From Bromus sterilis (lineage: Eukaryota; Streptophyta; Magnoliopsida; Poales; Poaceae): DNA of 64,000 nucleotides. Location of the stretch: contig OX465601.1 in NCBI GenBank assembly GCA_950022295.1, positions 178,439,501 to 178,503,500 of the forward strand, given 5' to 3'. A model generated the notes under the pieces. It searched no databases. It was not told where the DNA came from and saw nothing but the letters and a program-made list of their open reading frames with translations. The position numbers and the translations under genes were made by a program. Shown in pieces: positions 46,611 through 57,939 of the stretch (within the stretch, counting starts at the first letter, position 1; each line of letters opens with the position of its first letter).

Positions 46611-47044
46611 TGACTAGGGGGTGACCCCACGACTCATGCGTATGAGGATACTCGGTGTATACGAAGGCAGAAGGCCCGCTAGGAAGCCACGACTGGCCCG
46701 ACCAAGCTCCGACGTAGGAGTCCGCGACTAATATGGAAGGCATAACTTGCGTACAAGGAAATACTAGAACTAGGAAACTATCTTTGTAACCTAGTACGGA
46801 CTCCCCGAGACCTAGCCTAGTATATAAAGGCTGGGAGGGGAGACGTCCAGATCAATCCAATACACATCTACACACTTGGTCTTGCGAGAACTCGCTTGGG
46901 CTCCTCTGTAATCGCCTCCTCATGCAATATTATCGAGCAGGAAGTGCTTCTCCTGTTAGACGACGAGTATCGTCCAACCTGTGCCTTCTCTATGACTAAC
47001 CCAGGGTCCCTGACCATGGGATTTGCCGGGGCTGATCCCCGTTA
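46611..47044 (+). repeat. 5' LTR of element C
   Basis: TGACTAGGGGGTGACCCC...GATCCCCGTTA. A TATA box, TATATAAAGG, lies at 46821-46830 (59351-59360 in the other LTR), with 'ctgggaggggagacgtcc' after it. Confidence 0.94.
46821..46830 (+). promoter_or_regulatory. TATA box of the C LTR promoter
   Basis: TATATAAAGG, conserved in both LTRs, about 220 bp before the LTR end; it would drive the sense genomic RNA. Confidence 0.7.
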
Positions 47045-47046
47045 AT

Positions 47047-47063
47047 TGGCACCGACCGTGGGG
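47047..47063 (+). other. Primer binding site of element C, tRNA-Lys(CUU)
   Basis: TGGCACCGACCGTGGGG, two bases after the LTR. It differs at two positions from TGGCGCCCACCGTGGGG, the complement of plant tRNA-Lys(CUU), which element D has unchanged. Confidence 0.82.
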
Positions 47064-47099
47064 ACTACACAGGTTGGAACCACGATATCGGCGGTCCCG

Positions 47100-48507
47100 C
47101 CCTCAGCAAATCAAGACTCGCGGACTAGAACCAGATCTAGCCCACTCGAGAAGTTCAAGTTCACCGCAAGAATCTCCATCACCCCGACAAAATCACTTAT
47201 CCTGCAACCGAATCAAGTCCAGCACCTCGACGACCGTAAGATCCATCGCCGACGGAAAAAAAACTCGACGACCCAGAAGGCAAGCGCGAGGACTCTACTC
47301 GGGGTCACCACTCGAAGAGTCGCGGCGCGTAACGGAAGACTCGCCCACCAATCGACGACCCGCCGCCGCCCGGACTCCCGCCACGCGCCAAGACAGCGAT
47401 TCCGAAACCCAGACCGGAGAATACTACGACCCAGATCGAAGGCCAGATGAATTCTCCAACTTCATACGGAGCCAATCACTCAGCGACGGGATAGAACTTG
47501 ACCCAAGATTCCACAGCCGAGCAGAAGACCACTCGCAGATCTTCCAAATCTCAAGGATAAGAAGGCACGCCGGCTCCAGTAAACTCACAGCCAAAGAGCA
47601 ACTGGAAGGACCTTGCGCGATCCACTGTTTCGAGGACAGTTGGGGACACCTCAGAGCAAGCCACACCTTAGGAGATTGCCGCCTATTCACCGAACTCTCC
47701 AACAGCCTCAAGGAGGAAAGGCAGCGCGAAGCCAAGCGCACTCGAAGAAGCGCGCAGTCACCTGCACCAAGAACAGAAAGGCAATACCCCACGTCCCATG
47801 GACGAATCTGCATGATCCAAGAAGGAAGACCCTCAAAAGCAAAGAAAGACGCCTACACCCTGCAGGCCGAAGCAGCCGAAGGCCTAAAGATAACAGAAAT
47901 CTACCAACTGTGTGGCGTCGAGACCAGCATTACCTTTTCTCAGAGTGATCATCCACCCGCAGTCCCAAGGCCAGGGCACGCACCCCTGGTCCTCGAAGCC
48001 CAGATCGGAGGTTACGACATGGATAGAGTCTTCATGGATGGAGGCAGCATTCTAAACATAATCTTCGCCAACACCCTACGCAAGATGTTAATCCCACGAT
48101 CAGTCTGGAAGAAGTCAGGCACAACAATACATGGTGTAGTTCCGGGTGAAGCGGCCTCCTCCATCGGAACAATCGAGCTTGATGTAATCTTCAGTAGCAA
48201 GTGCAACTTCGCAAAGGAAGTCCTCGAGTTCGAAGTGCTCGACTGGCAGTCGCAGTACCATGCCATACTCGGGCGACCAGCGTTCGCACAATTCATGGCA
48301 GTCCCGCACTATGCATATCTCAAGCTCAAGATGCCGGGACCTGCAGGAATCATCACATTCAAGGGAAGCTTCACCAAATCGGACCAGTGCGACCGCGACT
48401 TCCACAAAGTCTCCGACACATTGGGAGCCCAACAACAGCTCAAAGAAATAGCCGTGGTGACGGACAAAAGCATATTTCCGCTGGCAAGCCGAAGCGAGAC
48501 AAAATAA
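47100..48507 (+). pseudogene. Element C: shortened gag and protease
   Basis: One open frame runs from inside the LTR to TAA 48505-48507; the true gag start is unclear. The N-terminal part is Arg/Ser/Thr-rich. The retrotransposon gag capsid core seen in D is missing: the sequence passes from 'TQTGEYYDPDRRPDEF' almost directly to the zinc-finger-like end 'CAIHCFEDSWGHLRASHTLG' (C-X2-H...H-X4-C). The protease follows: active site 'VFMDGGSILNIIFANTL' (Asp-Gly-Gly, the Tat form), then 'YHAILGRPAFAQFMAVPHYA' and 'KMPGPAGIITFKGSF'. The same frame continues into RT after the stop, so the stop may be decay. Confidence 0.82.
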
Positions 48508-49106
48508 TTCGGCCGCGATTTCAGCATCGACAGTGACACAATCACACACCAAGTCCACCCAACATACCCAGAGAAGACGGTTCGCGTATATGCCCACCTT
48601 CCAGAAGAGCAAGCAACCGCCCTCATAACCTTCCTTCATGAAGAGTGGAAAATTTTCGCCTGGTGCCCAGCCGACATGCCCGGGATACCACGAGAATTTG
48701 CAGAACACGCGCTCCACATCAAGCCAAACACCAAAACAGTAAAGCAGGCACTGCGACGATTCTCAGAACCCAAGCGCAGAGCAATCGGAGAAGAAGTCAA
48801 CCGACTACTCTACGCACAGTTCATCTGAGAGACGAAGAAAACAACCTGGATAGCAAACCCAGTCCTAGTCCCTAAAAAGGACACCGAGGTACTGAGGATG
48901 TGCGTCGACTATGGTCCTATCAACAAGCACTGCCCAAAAGACCACTTCCCCCTGCCAAGAATCGATCCAATAATCGACTCCACAGCAGGATGCGACCTCC
49001 TATCCTTCCTCGACGCATACTCAGGATACAATCATATCAGGATGAAGGAAGAAGACGAAGAGCACACCTCGTTCATCCCCCCCTACGGAGTATTCTGCTA
49101 TCAAAC
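48508..49106 (+). pseudogene. Element C: reverse transcriptase, first part
   Basis: In frame with the protease ORF. It shows 'WCPADMPGIPREFAEHALHI' (the pre-RT motif), a TGA at about 48826, 'NPVLVPKKD', 'MCVDYGPINKHCPKDHFPLP' and 'FLDAYSGYNHIRMKEEDEEH'. It ends at 'GVFCYQT', where solo LTR E is inserted. Removing E and one CAAAC gives 'YQTMPFG', exactly as in intact RTs. Confidence 0.92.
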
Positions 49107-52100
49107 TATCGGGACCCGGGGTTAGCGTATGCAAGCCTCGCTACAACACAATCATATGGAGAGCCGAGAACCGTACCCACTTGTCTAAGTAGACAAGGCC
49201 AAGCACAGAACGTTCTCGGAAAGCATCGAACGTGAGGGGCATCCCATCCAGGCCGGATGATCAACTGAAATGGGTCCTCATCGTCCGCACACAAGTCTAA
49301 ATGATATGGGTGGTGAACTCCCATAATCATAGACAAGTCGCCTCAACCATACTATCGATTGTATTATAACCCTTACATAGACTTACTCCAGCCCGATCAC
49401 TTAGTCGGGGTCTAGGGCGGGCTCGATCATACATCAAAATGTGCACGAGACAGAGTCTTGAACAATCGCATCGCGATGCCCCAAGCTGCGCACATCTAAG
49501 GGCCACTTGGTGTATAAAAGACCGCCAGCCAGATCACAACTAAGGTCTCGAAAACCCATACAAAGACATGCATGTTATAAACATACACGCAGCACACATG
49601 CCTTGTATGAACAGCAGGTATCATTGCAATTCTCTACAAAGTATACATCTTTATTAATAACTCTTACAGAGTGCACACAGAGATCACAAGCATGTGATCC
49701 AACATTACAACAGACAAGCGGAAGCAAGTAGGTCTGAGTACAGACAAGTTTAACAAGTGGCTTAGAGAAGCCTTATCTAAAAACAAGCCCTCCACGAGGG
49801 AACCAGTCGTCTGACTGGGACTACACTAGCTTGGTCTTGGTCTGAGTCTTCATTCTTCGAGATTCGGTTAGAAGTCACCATCGGGGTCGGTGGGTTCATC
49901 TAAAACATAGATTAAGCAAACGTGAGTACAAAGTCGTACTCAGCAAGACTTACATAGGAGCTATACTACTCATGCACATGTATCAAGGTAAAGGGAGGTG
50001 GGGTTTCACTTGCAGAAGTGCCAGCTTTGACTTGGCTAGTCCTGAACTACGAGTACCAGACTTGAGATAAGAAGCGTACACGAGTCCACTACATCTCTTC
50101 AACCATTTACACCACTATGGTTACTTCCTCGACTTCCCCACGAGAAGCACACCATAGCACTCACGCATATCTTGCGAGTTTTAAAAGTATCCAGTTCAAG
50201 TTGTCTAATAATCGAGCACAACTCTCCAAGAAGTCCTTAACCGCGGACGCGGCTATTCGAATAGTTTTGTTAACCCTGCAGGGGTGTACCGCTACACACA
50301 CACACTCATCAGTTACCGCCTGGGAGTGGGACCCTTCAAGCGGGTACCGGCGAGGATGTTGCCACGACACTTCGCCCACAGCTCCGTTCTAGTCCAGAGA
50401 GTCGCCCATCTGAGGGGGATCCGTATGGAAGTCCGGCCGAGGTTCCAGTACAGCCTCAAACGATGTGTGCAGGGTCCCAAGCCGGTCTTGAAAAACCGTT
50501 CATCCACTTCGCAGACCGTGCCACAGCCCTACCAGAACTCCGAACTACTGCGACTTCTGGGTTTCGAACGGGGTGAGGTACTAGGTCGAGAGGGGTCAGT
50601 GAGCCCAATGTGTGGTTGTACTCTTCTTCTTGGATCACTATACAAGAACTCGGGCTTAGGGCGGTGTTCAACGAGACAACCCACTGTGTACTCCTACACA
50701 ACCTCTCATCGTTCACCTTGTATTAGGGTAGATTCACCAACACGTTTCACTTTCATCAACACCATGTTTATCATCCCGACTCACATCATAAGCAACCTCA
50801 TTGTACCACTAAGCATGCAATAAGCAGTAACAGTTGCAGGGGCCACATGATATCAACCAACTCCTACATCTGCTAGGATTGTGGTTTGCTTACTACTGTG
50901 ACAAGATGATAGGTCATGCAAAGGATATGGTTTCAACTATGCGATAGAAACGTTATCATGGTGATCATCCTAAACAATGCATAAGCGAGACATGAGAGGG
51001 AAGTGGGATTTTATAGACATGATCAATGGGGGTTTGCTTGCCTTGCTGACGAGGTTCAGTCACGGGGTCTTCAACGAAGGGGGTGGCCTCGAGCTCCGGA
51101 TCCACTTCTATCCGAGCAAACAATATAAACAAAGCATAAATAAGTTGCAATGCTCAAGCACATGATTATGTTGTCAAATGATGTGAATTGTATTGATGTG
51201 ATCTAGGTTCCATTTGCAACAAGTTAATTGAAGTTGATTTGAAAGTGGATTCGAATTCAAACTCCAAATGTATTTTAATTGGTCCAAGTTGCATTTGCTA
51301 GCATTTGTATTTTGTAATCCAAATGATCATGTGTGTGATAAGCTTCTGAAGTGTAGGTGGAATGTAGCATAATTCCATGGTCCAAGTTGCAAGATCAAAT
51401 GATTTGAATTTGAATTAAATTCAAATAAACCAAATGACATATGCTACTGATCCCATTTTAAAATCAACTCCAACAAAGTTGAAAGTTGCATATTTGGAAA
51501 GATAATTTTCTCCTGATCATTTTTCATATATTATATGTTATATTTGGAGTTAGGATGAATTAATTATGAATTTCCAAAGTTTGCCCTATTTTCTGGAATT
51601 TCTGTAATAATTTAAATCTCTGGAAAAACCTTTATTGCGTCACTGCGGTGTCATGCTGGCGTCAGAGGGTTTGACCCGAGTCAAACTGACAAGGGGCCCC
51701 ACTGGTCAGCCTCTGTGGGGTTAACCCCGTGGTTAACTTAATTAAGCAGAGGGATTAGGGGCTGGGGCCCCACCTGTCATAGGCTGAGGGGGGGTTAGCT
51801 TAGAGATTAAGGCCCTAATGGCGCCGGCTTGACGCCGGTGGCTCTGGCCACGGCGGCGCCTCGCCGGAATATGAAAATGGCCACGGGGGAGCTCGCCGAG
51901 GCCACCAGAGGGACGCCTGAGGTCACCCGCGTCACCCAGTGCCCACGGGGAGGCTCGGGGGTGGCCGGAGCCTCGCCGGCGTCGAGGAGATGCGGCGACC
52001 GTGGCTCTGTGAAGACGAGGACGGCGATTTGGGGAACGGGCAGCCAAGGGGAGGGCGCCGTTGCGTAGCTTGTGCTCCCGCGCGTCCAGTAGACCCATTG

Positions 52101-53175
52101 GGGGGTCACTGGCGTGCTCCAGAGCTCGGAGGCAACGGCAATGGCGACGGCTGGGCTTGGCCAACGACGAAAACGCGATGGAGAGCACGAGGGGAGCCAT
52201 GAGAGGGGGCAAACGAGGCAGGAGGCTCACCCACACGCGACGGTGAGCTCGACGGGGTTGGGGAAGAGCTGGAGGAGGATGAATTTTCTGCCGGAGTCGC
52301 GGCGGCCGGCGGTGAAGAAGATGAAGGGGACGTCGCTCCCACCAGCTCCCGGCTCGAATTGAGACTGCAGCTAGACGAAGTCGACCTCGAGGAGCTCCAT
52401 GGACACGCTTGTTCGCCGTGAGGAGACTGTTGGCCACGCAGTAGCTCGCCGGCGTCCGCTTGCTGTGCTCGGGATTGCGTGAGATCCGCGAGGAAGAGGA
52501 ACAGGGGCGACCCGTGGATGGGGAGGACGAGCTCGAGGGGCTTCTGGTGTTGCGTGGCGGAAGGAGGGAGCCAGGGGAGGTCTAGGTGGCTCGGCGGCCG
52601 TGGGCATGCTCGCCACGGCGCGAGCTGCCTGCTCTGGCTTCGGCGGGGAAGACGACAGATGGGTGGCTGGTGGGCTGGGCCGGCTGGGGAGTGGGCCTTC
52701 GCCCCTGGCGACAGGTAGCTCTCCTCTCTCTGCCTTTCTCTTTTCGTTTATTATTTCTGCAATATGTTTGACCTAGCTAATAAAAATAGCTAGGCATTTT
52801 ATAAAATGCCACAAAATTTTTATATGGCCTCATAAAATAGAGAGCTAGCCACTTATAAAATTTGAGCATTTTTTAAATTCAAATAATTTGAACTTCAAAT
52901 CAAATAGGGTTTTATTTAATTTCCAAAGCCAATGTTAGAATACTAGAAAATTCCATGAGCATGGGATTGCTCCCAAACCATTTTTAAAATGATCAGTACC
53001 ATTTATAGGAATTTTCCAAACATTCAAATGATTTTTGGAAAAAGATTTTCATTTGGCCATTTGATTTAATTTCTCAGGGCTTTTCTTTTCCCCAATTTTG
53101 ATTTTTCTTTTGAATTTTTCACATGATGCAAGGTAGCACTTGATCCTAGCACATACCTAACCTTGGGTTGTGACA
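49107..53175 (-). mobile_element. Element E: 4,069-bp solo LTR of a chromovirus-like gypsy element, TSD CAAAC
   Basis: The minus strand starts TGTCACAACCCAAGGTTAGG and ends CGGGTCCCGATA (GATA for GACA, one transition). The exact duplication CAAAC lies on both sides (49102-49106, 53176-53180). No PBS, gag or pol is inside, so it is a solo LTR left by LTR-LTR recombination. It has a GC-rich block (about 51780-52720) and AT-rich flanks, like the LTR of G but of another family. The long frames in the GC-rich block are compositional. Confidence 0.88.
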
Positions 53176-53180
53176 CAAAC

Positions 53181-54016
53181 AATGCCCTTTGGCTTAAAAA
53201 AATGCAGGGGCCACATACCAGCGGATGATGCAAGCATGGTTGAGAGACCAGATTGGCAGAAACGTCCAGGTCTATGTAGACGACATTGTCATCAAAACCT
53301 ACAGCGCAAACACGCTACTCGACGACCTCTGCGAGACTTTCGCGGCCGTCAACAAGTACATAATCAAGCTCAACCCCAAAAAGTGTGTGTTCGGCGTCCC
53401 AGCCGGAAAATTACTCGGGTACATGGTCTCTGCCCGAGGAATCGAAGCAAACCACGAAAAGGTTCAAGCAATCGCCAAGATGCAAAGGCCAACCAACATC
53501 AGAGGAGTACAGAAGCTCACAGGAAAACTCGCAGCATTGAGCCGTTTCATCAGGAGGTTAGGCGAAAGGACCTTACCGTTCTACAAACTGCTGAGAAAAG
53601 GAGAAAAATTCGAGTGCACCGAGGAAGCCAGCAATGCATTCGCAGAACTAAAGAAGACCCTCTCGACCCCACCAATCTTGGCGGTGCCTAAAGAAAGGGA
53701 AAAGTTGTACCTCTACATAGCAGAATGTAGCAGCGTCATGAGCACAGTGCTCGTCGTCGAGCGCGCAGAAGAAGGCAAAACCCAGAGCATACAAAGACCA
53801 ATCTACTACCTTAGCACGCTACTCACAAAGCAACAACAACGGTACCCACACTACCAGAAGCTCCTGCTCGCCATTATCATGACCTCCAGGAAAGTGTCGC
53901 ACTACTTCGATGAACACCCCATCACAGTCGTGAGCAGTGCACCACTCGCAGACATCCTCAACAATCCCGGAGCGACCGGTCGAGTCGCTGAGTGGAACAT
54001 GGATCTCAGCCCGTGA
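53181..54016 (+). pseudogene. Element C: reverse transcriptase end and first RNase H
   Basis: 'MPFGLK' is followed by a run of seven A (53199-53205), one base too long, so the frame shifts before 'GATYQRMMQAWLRDQIGRN'. Catalytic 'VQVYVDDIVIKT' (YVDD) is intact. The frame 53225-54016 carries the RT thumb ('IRGVQKLTGKLAALSRFIRR') and the gypsy-type RNase H, in which the catalytic part reads 'LYLYIAECSSVMSTVLV' (expected Asp replaced), with 'RPIYYLSTLLTKQQQRYPHY'. It ends at TGA 54014-54016. Confidence 0.9.
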
Positions 54017-54720
54017 GACCTACAATTCAAACACCCAATAGCAATCAAAGCCCAAGTACTCCCAGACTTCCTGGTCGAGTGGGCAGAAGTCCAAACACCA
54101 GGTCCCCCAGACCTATCCAACTCATGGACTATGTATTTCGACGGATCCAAAAGACAGCAAGGAGCCAGAGCAGGCGTCGTACTAGTCTCCCCCAAAGGAA
54201 CGAAGATCAAATACATCCTCCAGATCAAATTCAGCAACGCCTCCAAAAACGAAGCAGAATACGAGGCACTACTTCACGGCATGTGCATGGCAAAACTTGC
54301 GGTGCCACCCGCCTCTCGATCTATGGCGACTCCAACTTCGTCGTTCAACAGGCGATGAGAGACTGCAACGCATTCGCAGACAACATGACAGCCTACCAGA
54401 AACTCTAGAACACACTAGAGGGAGGATTCGACGGCTGTGAACTCGACTACATCCCCAGAGCAAATAACACAGATGCCGACGAACTTGCGAACATCGGATC
54501 AACTCAAGGACCAGTACCACCCGACGTTTTCCTCGAGAGCATCAACCAGAGATCAATCAAAGCAAAGCCAACGGAAACTAAGGTAGTCGCAGAGGAAGAT
54601 GACACAAAGGAACCGGCACAGGTGGCAGCAACGAACACAGCCGACGGCACAAGCAGCCAAGCAATCGAACCCGAAGAGTCGGCAGCACTCAAAGGCCCAT
54701 AATGGGCAACACCTTTCCTC
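54017..54720 (+). pseudogene. Element C: second (archaeal-type) RNase H
   Basis: 'SWTMYFDGSKRQQGARAGVV', 'ASKNEAEYEALLHGMCMAKL', then after a frameshift near 54300 'LSIYGDSNFVVQQ' and 'IPRANNTDADELANI'. The four acidic catalytic residues (D in FDGS, E in NEAEY, D in YGDSN, D in DADELA) are all present. A second RNase H after the first is the hallmark of the Tat lineage. A TAG at about 54408 adds to the damage. Confidence 0.88.
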
Positions 54721-54837
54721 CGATTCCTAATCGATGGCACCCTACCACAAGATGTTGCAGAAGCCCAACACATCAGTCGATGATCCAAAGCATTCACAGA
54801 AATCAACAGACAGCTCTATAAGCGCAGCATTTCTCAG

Positions 54838-55938
54838 GTCCTCCAAAGGTGTATAGATGAAGAAGATGGCAAAGCACTACTACTCGAGATCCACGAAGGC
54901 ACCTGCGTACACCACGCGAGAAGCCGAGCACTCATGGCCAAGGCTTTTCGAGCAGGCTTCTATTGGCCAACCGCTATGAGAAACGCAGAGGATATCGTAC
55001 GGTGTTGCATCGCCTGCCAAAAGTTCGCCAGCAGGCCGCACGCCCCAGCATCGGAACTCAAAACCATACCATTGTCATGGCCATTCGCCACATGGGGACT
55101 CGACATGGTAGGCCCACTCAAGAAATCCTAAAAAGGAGGACGAACACACCTACTAGTCGCAGTCGACAAGTTCACCAAACGGATCGAAGTAGTACCAATC
55201 ACCAGCTCAACAGCCCTCACGGCAATCAACTTCATCAAGTCAATCATCTTCAGATTCGGAGTACCACACAACATCATCACAGACAATGGCACAAACTTCA
55301 CAGCAGCAAAATTCCAAAACTTCTGCCAAGAGTTGGGCATCAAAATCAACTACGCATCAGTCGCACACCCGCAGTCCAACGGCCAAGTGGAGAAAGCAAA
55401 CGGCCTACTATGGGGAGGAATAAAGAAGCGACTTCTAGCACCACTAGAATAAGCTGCAGGAAACTAGGTAGAGGAACTTCCCGCGGTATTATGGAGCCTC
55501 CGCACCACCCCAAACAGCTCAACCCAGTATACACCTTTCTTCTTGGTATACGGGGCAGAAGCAGTACTGCCGCACGACTTAAAATTCGGAGCTCCCAGAA
55601 TCTCAGGGTACGAAGAGGAAGAGGTAGAAGAAGCACTGCAGAACGAGAAAGATACATCAGACGAAGAACGGGACACAGTCATCACAAGATCTGAAGGTTA
55701 CCAGGACAAAATGCGCACATATCAAAGCAGCCGCCTGCGAACCAGAACGTTCACCAAAGGAGACCTCGTGTTACAACTAATACAGGAAAAAGTGCACAAG
55801 CTTGCCCCGCAATGGGAAGGGTCGTTCATCATCTTGGAAGTCATAGGAGGAGGCGCATACAGGTTGAAGAACCCAAAGACCAATGAGGACGTGGGAAATC
55901 CATGGAACGTAGTGAACCTACGCCTGTTCTACCCATAG
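54838..55938 (+). pseudogene. Element C: integrase
   Basis: Zinc finger HHCC: 'HEGTCVHHARSRALMAKAFR' and 'CCIACQ'. Catalytic core: D in 'WGLDMVGPL', D in 'IITDNGTNF', E in 'SNGQVEKANG', with normal spacing. Stops lie at 55129-55131 and twice near 55450-55470. The C-terminal frame 55543-55938 carries 'FTKGDLVLQLIQEKVHKLAP' and ends 'NPWNVVNLRLFYP' with no chromodomain. It would insert the cDNA, but this copy is broken. Confidence 0.92.
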
Positions 55939-56030
55939 TCCTCTAGGCATTGTCAAAGACGTCGGCAGCAGCACCGATCGGCAACCCATGTAAACACTCA
56001 GAGAAATAACATGTTGCCTAAACACCTTAC
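55939..56030 (+). other. Spacer after integrase of C
   Basis: Short non-coding stretch between the pol stop and the tandem array. Confidence 0.6.
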
Positions 56031-56500
56031 TTCAAAGCACTCGGGGGCTTGAGTATAAACTCCCCCCGAGAGACGCTATCCTCGCTCATGCGATTATACT
56101 TCAAAGCACTTGGGGGCTTGAGCCTAAACTCCCCCCGAGAGACGCTATCCTCGCTCATGCGACTATACTTCAAAGCACTCGGGGGCTTGAGCATAAACTC
56201 CCCCAGAGAGACGCTATCCTCGCTCATGCGACTATACTTCAAAACACTCGGGGGCTTGAGCATAAACTCCCCTAGAGAGACGCTATCCTCGCTCATGCGA
56301 CTATACTTCAAAGCACTCGGGGACTTGAGCATAAACTCCCCCCGATAAACGCTATCCTCGCTCATGCGACTATACTTCAAAGCACTCGGGGGCTCGAGCA
56401 TAAACTCCCCCCGAGAGACGCCATAATGCGACTTCTAACTAAAAGCACTCGGGGGCTCGAGCATAAACTCTCCCCGAGGGACGCTATCTTCGTAAAAAAG
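56031..56500 (+). repeat. 69-bp tandem repeat array in element C
   Basis: Units begin 'ttcaaagcactcgggggctt' at 56031, 56100, 56169, 56238, 56307 and 56376, a constant period of 69 bp, followed by one or two degenerate units to about 56500. Each unit contains 'actcgggggct', which matches the element's polypurine tract (about 59117-59128). Because 69 is a multiple of 3, both strands stay open and give false repeat peptides. Confidence 0.95.
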
Positions 56501-57242
56501 CGACCCCATCTACAAATATCGGGAAACGGATTCCCGCCGATTGACCAAAAAGTTTTTCTACAAAGAAAGTCACGTCAAAAGACACAAAAATTATTTAGTC
56601 TTCACCTGATCGCAAGCGATCACCTAAAGACTCGGGGGCTACTCCCATCGGGAGCGCTGGCGCGCACCCGATCCAAACTTGGAATAAATCAAAAACAGCC
56701 ATGAGAAGAAATTTCCCAATCAGACATAAACTCACAGCCTACGCTTGATTCTACAAATTAACCATAGCCTCGGGGGCTACTCCCATCGGGAGCGCTGCCG
56801 CACACCCGATAGACAGTTTCATTACTAAATAGTCGAAGTTCATTACATAGGAGTCGAAGACAATATCATTACACAGAATTCAAAGACAATTTCACTACAA
56901 AGGAGTCGAGGACAATTTCATTACAAAGGAGTCGAAGACAATCTCATTACAAAGGAGCCGAGGACAATTTCATCACAAAGGAGTCGAGAACAAACTTCAT
57001 TACAACAGAGTTGAGCCCAGTTTTTACAAAGGAGTCAAAAGACAGTTATCGCTACAGAAGGACCCGAGAAAATACAAGTCGGGTTACAATTATCCCAAGG
57101 AATTATGACTTCTACATGTATGTTCATGCTGGGATAATTGGTACTTTCGTACCACAACTTGACGATCATCACCACAGACAAAGTAGCAGCTCGGTCCGCC
57201 AAGAATCAGGTCACTGTCCTCCAGTTCTACAAGGTGCCTCGC
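56501..57242 (+). other. Non-coding region of C with further repeats
   Basis: Two copies of a 'cgggggctactcccatcggg' block (about 56634 and 56771), then a run of degenerate 25-30-bp repeats of the type 'aggagtcgaggacaatttca' (56840-57020). No gene seen. Confidence 0.75.
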
Positions 57243-57860
57243 CTACAGACGCAGCCGCTTGACGACTGGCTTGACGTCCAGCTCATCCTTAGAACTAGAA
57301 GAGCAAACACCATCAGCCGAGGAATCAGCCGAAGATGAAGAGGCGGGAGAAGCAGGCGAACCACTACTCGACCCATCAGAATCACCACTGCTTGTTTCCT
57401 CCTAGTATGGATCCAGACGATTGCCACCGGTATCAAACGCACGAACAGTAAGAGTATCTTCGCCATCAAAACGACAGCAAAGATTATCTCCATCGCGCAT
57501 ATTCAACCGGCGAGAAAACGCCCTCCAGCCAGACCCCAGGAAAATCAAGGCGGAATTGTCAACTTCCAACTCCACCCAAGAAGAAGACCGAGCGCATCCG
57601 TGAAGAAGGAGCCAGAAACCCCTCAAATTACACTCAGAAGCAATGGAGGAAAACGAGAATGGAAAAGGAATCTGAGCAGCGTTCCGGCTAAGAACACGCA
57701 AAAGGAAATGATAGCGCCAAAAACCCTCTTCCATGGAGGAATAAGAAGGTGCCAACGCAACACCACGGCCTCCACCGCGCGAAGAACGAGGCGTGCGGCC
57801 ACCACGGCCACGGCAGCCACGACCTCACCCATTACCACCACCACCGCGCTTGGGAGCCAT
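57243..57860 (-). pseudogene. Antisense gene in element C encoding a B3-like DNA-binding domain
   Basis: Read against the retrotransposon. From ATG 57860 (MAPKRGGGG, then Gly/Arg-rich) the frame is open to TAG 57243-57245 except for TGA at codon 12 and TAG after 'GGNRLDPY' (57402-57404). An internal ATG at 57734 gives a 110-residue open frame covering the whole domain: 'FLLRVLSRNAAQIPFPF', 'SSWVELEVDNSALIFLGSGW', 'RAFSRRLNMRDGDNLCCRFD', 'EDTLTVRAFDTGGNR'. The order W-V...L...GW..F...L..GD...F-DG...V..FD is the second half of the plant B3 fold (ABI3/VP1, REM). The tail after the second stop is Ser/Asp-rich and ends in a basic 'VVKRLRL'. B3 assignment is by eye. Confidence 0.7.
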
Positions 57861-57924
57861 GTGATGAAGAAGCAGAAGAGAGCGATGAGAAGAGTGGATG
57901 CCAGAGACAGGCAACCACAGGAGG

Positions 57925-57932
57925 TATTTATA
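57925..57932 (-). promoter_or_regulatory. TATA box of the antisense gene in C
   Basis: The minus strand reads TATAAATA 65 bp before the ATG, followed by a pyrimidine-rich leader ('ctcttctcatcgctctcttc') like a plant Y patch. The short leader fits a transcription start about 30 bp below the box. Confidence 0.65.
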
Positions 57933-57939
57933 GCGCAAT

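Noticed and set aside
50284..50823. 179-codon plus-strand frame
   Set aside because: Inside solo LTR E, antisense to it, without any recognisable domain or conservation evidence.
51742..52437. 231-codon minus-strand frame in a GC-rich block
   Set aside because: It lies in the middle of solo LTR E, is Arg/Pro/Ala-rich with overlapping frames on both strands, and has no domain; composition explains it.
56027..56401. Repeat protein of 23-residue units on the minus strand
   Set aside because: Produced by the 69-bp tandem array. The plus strand is open as well, and no start or promoter is evident.
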